This document shows, one piece after another, positions 59,906 through 64,000 of a stretch of 64,000 nucleotides of DNA. The DNA comes from Paulownia fortunei (taxonomy: Eukaryota; Streptophyta; Magnoliopsida; Lamiales; Paulowniaceae). The translations under genes and the position numbers were made by a program. Position 1 is the stretch's first letter, and the number at the start of each line of letters is the position of its first letter. Below the pieces are notes generated by a model. The model made no database searches, had not been told where the DNA came from, and saw only the letters and a program-made list of their open reading frames with translations. The stretch is from positions 7,285,993 through 7,349,992 of the forward strand of contig CM033109.1 in NCBI GenBank assembly GCA_019321725.1, in the 5' to 3' direction.

Positions 59906-61299
59906 AATACCCTCAAATTTAATATTTTGCTAGTTCTCGAGCAAAACAAAAAAATAAAACAAGTATAATAACAAATGATAATCACAATCAACTGACTACA
60001 TGGCCCAAAAATCATTGTAAATTTATAACTTAAGGAAATATCAAAATATCATCAAAATGCACAATTTCAACTCAAGTGCCAAATTCACCCATCGTTAAAT
60101 CCTTTGAGTGTGTGTGTGTAGCCTCTTACACTTAACTTTTTGCTACTCGGATTAGTTTATGCAAACTCACAACAAAATTATTGATCTCTTATCTATGTGT
60201 TTTAGAATTTTATAAGCTTATTTTTCATGTCACTCTCCACTAATCTAGACTAACACAACATGAATGATCATTAGGACTTTGAAAGCTTGTAATGTGTGGT
60301 TAAGGTAATAGTAGGATAAAAGATAATATAGTAGCTCAAATTACTCATAGCACACAATTATTCTAGAACCTTGTTGATGAGAACCACCATATTTTCGTCT
60401 CACACATTCACGAACTTTTCTTCTTTTGATTTGTCACACCACTGTATTCGTTAAACTCCCATTTTTTCACACATTTCTATCTTTCTTTTTTTGAAGTGCT
60501 ACGCCCCCAAACTTATTTATTTTTATGAACAATGGGTGTTGCATTATATTTTCTCATATTTATTTACTCTTTTTTTTTCGGGAGTTTTGTACGAATCATC
60601 ATCTCTCCTTTGCCAATTTTTTTTTCAAACCACTTTCAATACTCAAAATGATGCTACTAGAATAGCTATGAGTTGAGTGTAGGGTAAAATGTAAGATAAA
60701 AAAAAAATTATTCAATTTTTCTGGCTAAGGTTAATTTTTGTAGGGTGACAAAGAAAATAACTCAATAGGCTCAACGGGGGACACTAAGGTTTATGCATCA
60801 TAAACAGGGTGGTTTGAAAGGCTCAAATGGTCCAAAAATAGCCTAAATCACTTCCCTAATATAATGCAGCCTAGGATTTTTCCTTGAGTGACAATCAAAC
60901 AAGTTTTAGAATTATATGAGATCGCAAAAAAAAAACTATCAAGTTCACATAAACTTCTTCTAAGTAAACAGAAAATCCAAATATTCAAGGTTATGTGCTC
61001 AATATGTCAAATGATTACAAGAAAGATAAAAAAAAATCTACAAGAGCTAAGCGCATACATAAGCATAATATTCATCAATTTCCTAAAGTTATAAATAAAC
61101 ACAATCAAATTCTCATCATTGGCTTTAGGTATTTGATCATAATGATCATTTCTACCCCATTTTTGTTTTTTAATAACTTCAACATCACAAATACCAAAAA
61201 CTAGAAAAAATAACCAAATACCCCCAAACTTGAAGTGAACATTGTTCTCAATGAAAAGATATATAACACATAAGTGAGAATGACTTCCCTGAAGGGGTG
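59906..61299 (-). other. Athila 3' noncoding region with polypurine tract
   Basis: Starts (plus strand) AATACCCTCAAATTTAA, the complement of the polypurine tract, and runs to the end of the env-position ORF. Collinear with 23850-25179 of the first element. No reading frame of note. Confidence 0.8.
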
Positions 61300-62413
61300 C
61301 TCAATCCTCTACGTCCTCATCAGCGGGGTTGGGCATGGGTGGTGGAGCGGAAAACTCTGGCGGAGGTGGTGGTGTAGGAAAAGCAACATTAGCTCCCATA
61401 TGAATGAATGCTTGCTCTATGGCGGATGCGACTCCCACTTGATAGGTGTGAAATGCAGCATGATGGGAAGCAAGCTGGTGAACGTCAGTCCGTAGGCCTT
61501 GAAAATTCATGTTGAAGCCTCGAAAATCCTGCTCCAAGATGGTAAGGCAGTCGGCAATAGAAATCTAACAAGATGAGCGTCGTGGTTGGGAAAGAACGGC
61601 GGTATTAGCAGCGCGTCGAGTCGTATAACTCTCTGCAATGGCATTACTAATGATAGTCTTAGGAGGGAGAAGTTCTTCATCCAGCCTCCAAGGCATGCCA
61701 GCAGTCTGGCAAAGGGCGGTAATAAGAGAAGAATGTCTAAGACCACCAGTGGTGGTAATCTGGATAGCATGTACGATGGATTGATGGATAACACGCCCCA
61801 CATCAATGGATTTGTCAGTAATAATGGCAAAGAGTAATATGGCCCTCTTTTTTGTAAGATCACTTAGATGAGTTGTGGGCATGAGCTTTGCTCCAATGAA
61901 ACTATGCCAAACTTCATATGCCCTATAGAAATGCGAGGAACTGAAAGTCATCACCGTCTCACCTTTTATTGTCCATTATGCTCCCGGATAGGCAAGTGTA
62001 GAAATAATTTCATCAAAATTCACCTTATTACTCTTGTAAGTGGAATATTCATCATCATCAATATCCGGAGAGATCATAAAACACATTGATGGTTGAGTGG
62101 TCGAAGTGGACCCACTTGCCTCGCACGAAGACTCGACAACCCTTACAACTAGTCGCATTGGCATTGAATTCTCGAACTAAAGGACCACAACATCAATGGG
62201 TTGTTGAGTGAATTCTTGTCATCCTCTTCTTTTAATGATTTGTGGAGTTGGAGCTAAAGTTGTATTGATGCCTCTTTCTTGAGTTAAATTGCGTTTGATG
62301 GTATGATTGAGATAATGCCGATGAGTAGTAATATTCAGAAACTTGTTCTTATCAAATATGGGAGAGGCAGAAGTAGAAGTAGAAGCGGTCGACTTTCTTT
62401 TCTTGGGAGCCAT
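61300..62413 (-). pseudogene. env-position ORF of the second Athila element
   Basis: From 62413 on the minus strand: MAPKKRKSTASTSTSASPIF (to ~62219), a stop, a short frame around 61976-62164, then a long conserved stretch 61565-61954 (SSHFYRAYEVWHSFIGAKLM, FAIITDKSIDVGRVIHQSIV, LITALCQTAGMPWRLDEELL) and the end at 61301-61537 (GLRTDVHQLASHHAAFHTYQ, then a Pro-rich tail ending ADEDVED). The layout matches the 'putative plant transposon protein' ORFs after Athila pol. No transmembrane segment is seen. Stops and frame changes near 62220, 61970 and 61560. Confidence 0.78.
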
Positions 62414-63199
62414 ATGCCAATCTACTACCTAACATGGAAAATAGCCGCAATCAACAATGTTATCTCGCTAAATGGACTCGGAGCTATCCCCAACAATCAA
62501 GCACCAAACAAGTTTCGAAGAACAAACTTCAAATAAGGCAAAACATTCCACCCATTTCTCTTCAGTCTTTTATTAAACAGTTGGTGTGCAAGAGTTAGAA
62601 TTCTTTTTGTAAGTGATGATTTTAGAAACTCAATACCCTAATTTTAATAACCAACCAGCAATTACCAACAATCAACCACAATTAACCAATAATAATCATC
62701 AAAGGTTACATGATAATTCCATTACAGTTCTTCTTGCCACACTTGAGTTTTGAAGAAAATCTTCTACAATACAAAAAGAAGAGAAGAGTGCAGTAAGCAA
62801 TAGCAAGAGTAAATGTGATTTAAGAGGGAGCAAAATAATTGGGGAAGAAAAATCCAACACAATGGAGAATGTAGGGGAGTGAAGAAAGAAAGAGAAAGAA
62901 AGAATGGAGAAACGTTGTTGAAGTTGTTCTCTTATTTTTTCAGTTTTTTTTTATATACCTAAATAAAACTTCCCAGCGCCTAAGCGTTAGGCTTTCTGCC
63001 CATTTGGCAGAATTGTTTTTTTGTATGTTATAGATATTATTATGTTTAATTAGACCTACAACTAACATAAATTATATATATAGATATATGTATATATATA
63101 TATATATCTTTTTTTTTCTTATATATATTTTTTTAGGAAATTTTATGCAAGAAACACAAATGCACGAAACACATGAAAACTATAGAATGACTTGGGTTG

Positions 63200-64000
63200 C
63201 CTCCCAAGAAGCGCTTAGTTTAAAGTCTTTAGCTAGACTTTCACTGAGAATTATGAGGGTAGTTCGATAAGGATGATGGTAGACTTTTGCAAATCCCATC
63301 CACTTCCAATGACTGTCTTCAACCTTTAGCCATTGACTTTAAATCTTCGATCCTCACTCTGAATTTCTACGGCACCATGTGGGAAAACTTGGACCACTGT
63401 GAATGGTCCAGACCACCTTGATCGTAACTTACCTGGGAACAAACACAATCAAGAGTTAAATAATAAAACTTTTTGACCAGAGATAAATTCTCAGTGCAGA
63501 ATATGCTTATCATGCCACTTCATTATTCGTTCTTTGTACAACTTGGCATTTTTATAAGCCCTTGGCGGAACTCATCTAACTCATTCACCTGCAACAATCT
63601 GTGTTCTCCACTGCTTGACGTCGTCAAATTCAATTTTTTTGTAGCCCAATATGCCTGATGCTCCAACTCAACTAGTAAATGACATGTTTTCCCATAGACC
63701 AAATGATACGGCATCATACCAATAAGAGTTTTGAATGCAGTTCGGTAAGCCCAAAGAGCATCATCCAGCTTCCGAGGCCAATCCTTCCGAGAAGAATTCA
63801 TAGTCTTTTCCAGGATCCACTTAAACTCTCTATTTGAGATCTCAATTTAGCCACTAGTTTGGGGATGATAACCAGTAGCAACTCTGTGTGTAACCCCATA
63901 CTTAGCCAAAATAGCATCAAGATGCTTGTTATAGAAGTGCTTACCTTCATCACTTATGATTGCCCTTGGTGTGCCAAATCGAGTGAAAATTTATTTTCTC
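63200..64000 (-). pseudogene. Athila integrase, C-terminal part
   Basis: On the minus strand from the window edge: GTPRAIISDEGKHF-like sequence with a frame change near 63960, HLDAILAKYGVTHRVATGYH, then [20 protein letters not shown] and [20 protein letters not shown] leading to [20 protein letters not shown] (open 63523-63801), then the C-terminal domain ending in [20 protein letters not shown] near 63390. A TAA at 63847-63849 replaces the Gln codon of the usual 'QTSGQ' motif. Typical Ty3/gypsy integrase order. Confidence 0.88.

Larger units (their letters stand above)
58657..64000 (-). mobile_element. second Athila-type Ty3/gypsy element, 3' part, cut by window edge
   Basis: Minus-strand element inserted in the old copia. 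Reading downward from 64000: integrase, the post-pol sequence with TAAGCGCTTCTTGGGAGGCA on the minus strand (~63200), an AT microsatellite, the env-position ORF (62413 to 61300), ~1.3 kb of noncoding sequence, a purine tract and the 3' LTR (58657-59905). Same family as 19596-26435, but this copy keeps at least the integrase part of pol that the other one lost. Confidence 0.9.

Noticed and set aside
1..64000. tRNA, rRNA or CRISPR-like arrays
   Set aside because: None recognised by eye. The tRNA-like words found (2365, 20851) are retroelement primer binding sites, and the tandem repeats have no spacer structure. A tRNA or covariance-model scan would be decisive.

Overview
The window is nuclear DNA of a flowering plant, most likely a eudicot. 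It is AT-rich, has spliced genes with GT-AG introns, and is packed with decayed plant transposable elements (Ty1/copia, Ty3/gypsy of the Athila type, hAT, Helitron). I cannot name the species. Only three host genes are visible, all on the + strand.

Layout. 1-2647: right part of a minus-strand copia element, with its 5' LTR and primer binding site, sitting in an intron of the first host gene. 3009-11488: nine exons of the organellar tRNA-modification gene mnmG/gidA (C-terminal ~540 residues; the N-terminus lies left of the window). 11.5-16.1 kb: intergenic, with an internally deleted copia relic. 16.1-34.8 kb: a diverged tandem array (unit ~0.47 kb) split by two insertions. One is a hAT element (17102-27265, perfect 8-bp target duplication) that itself contains an Athila element (19596-26435, paired LTRs). 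The other is a Helitron (28794-34507) with helicase remnants and a recognisable empty site. 34.8-37.9 kb: AT-rich, no gene seen. 37949-42036: a receptor-like kinase of the LRR-XII, non-RD type with two single-base frameshifts. 42.0-47.9 kb: intergenic, with a Helitron-like terminus, a possible solo LTR and a ~1.1 kb inverted-repeat (foldback) element that ends ~440 bp before the next gene. 47928-50161: an intact five-exon cytochrome P450 resembling CYP714. 50.4-58.65 kb: an old minus-strand copia element with a large 3' LTR, into which a fragment of a second copia (IN-RT-RNase H, without LTRs) has been spliced. 58657-64000: a second Athila element, minus strand, cut by the right edge.

The host genes are not an operon or cluster and do not obviously work together: one acts in organellar tRNA modification, one is an innate-immunity type receptor (probably broken), one is an oxidative enzyme of the family that acts on gibberellins or other terpenoids. 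The informative part is the stratigraphy of nested insertions, which can be ordered from target duplications and reconstructed empty sites. I found no convincing new molecular system. The best leads are the foldback element beside the P450 gene, the copia-in-copia mosaic, the Helitron with its exact empty site, and the conserved palindrome in the Athila LTRs. All homology statements rest on recognising family motifs by eye; no search was run.
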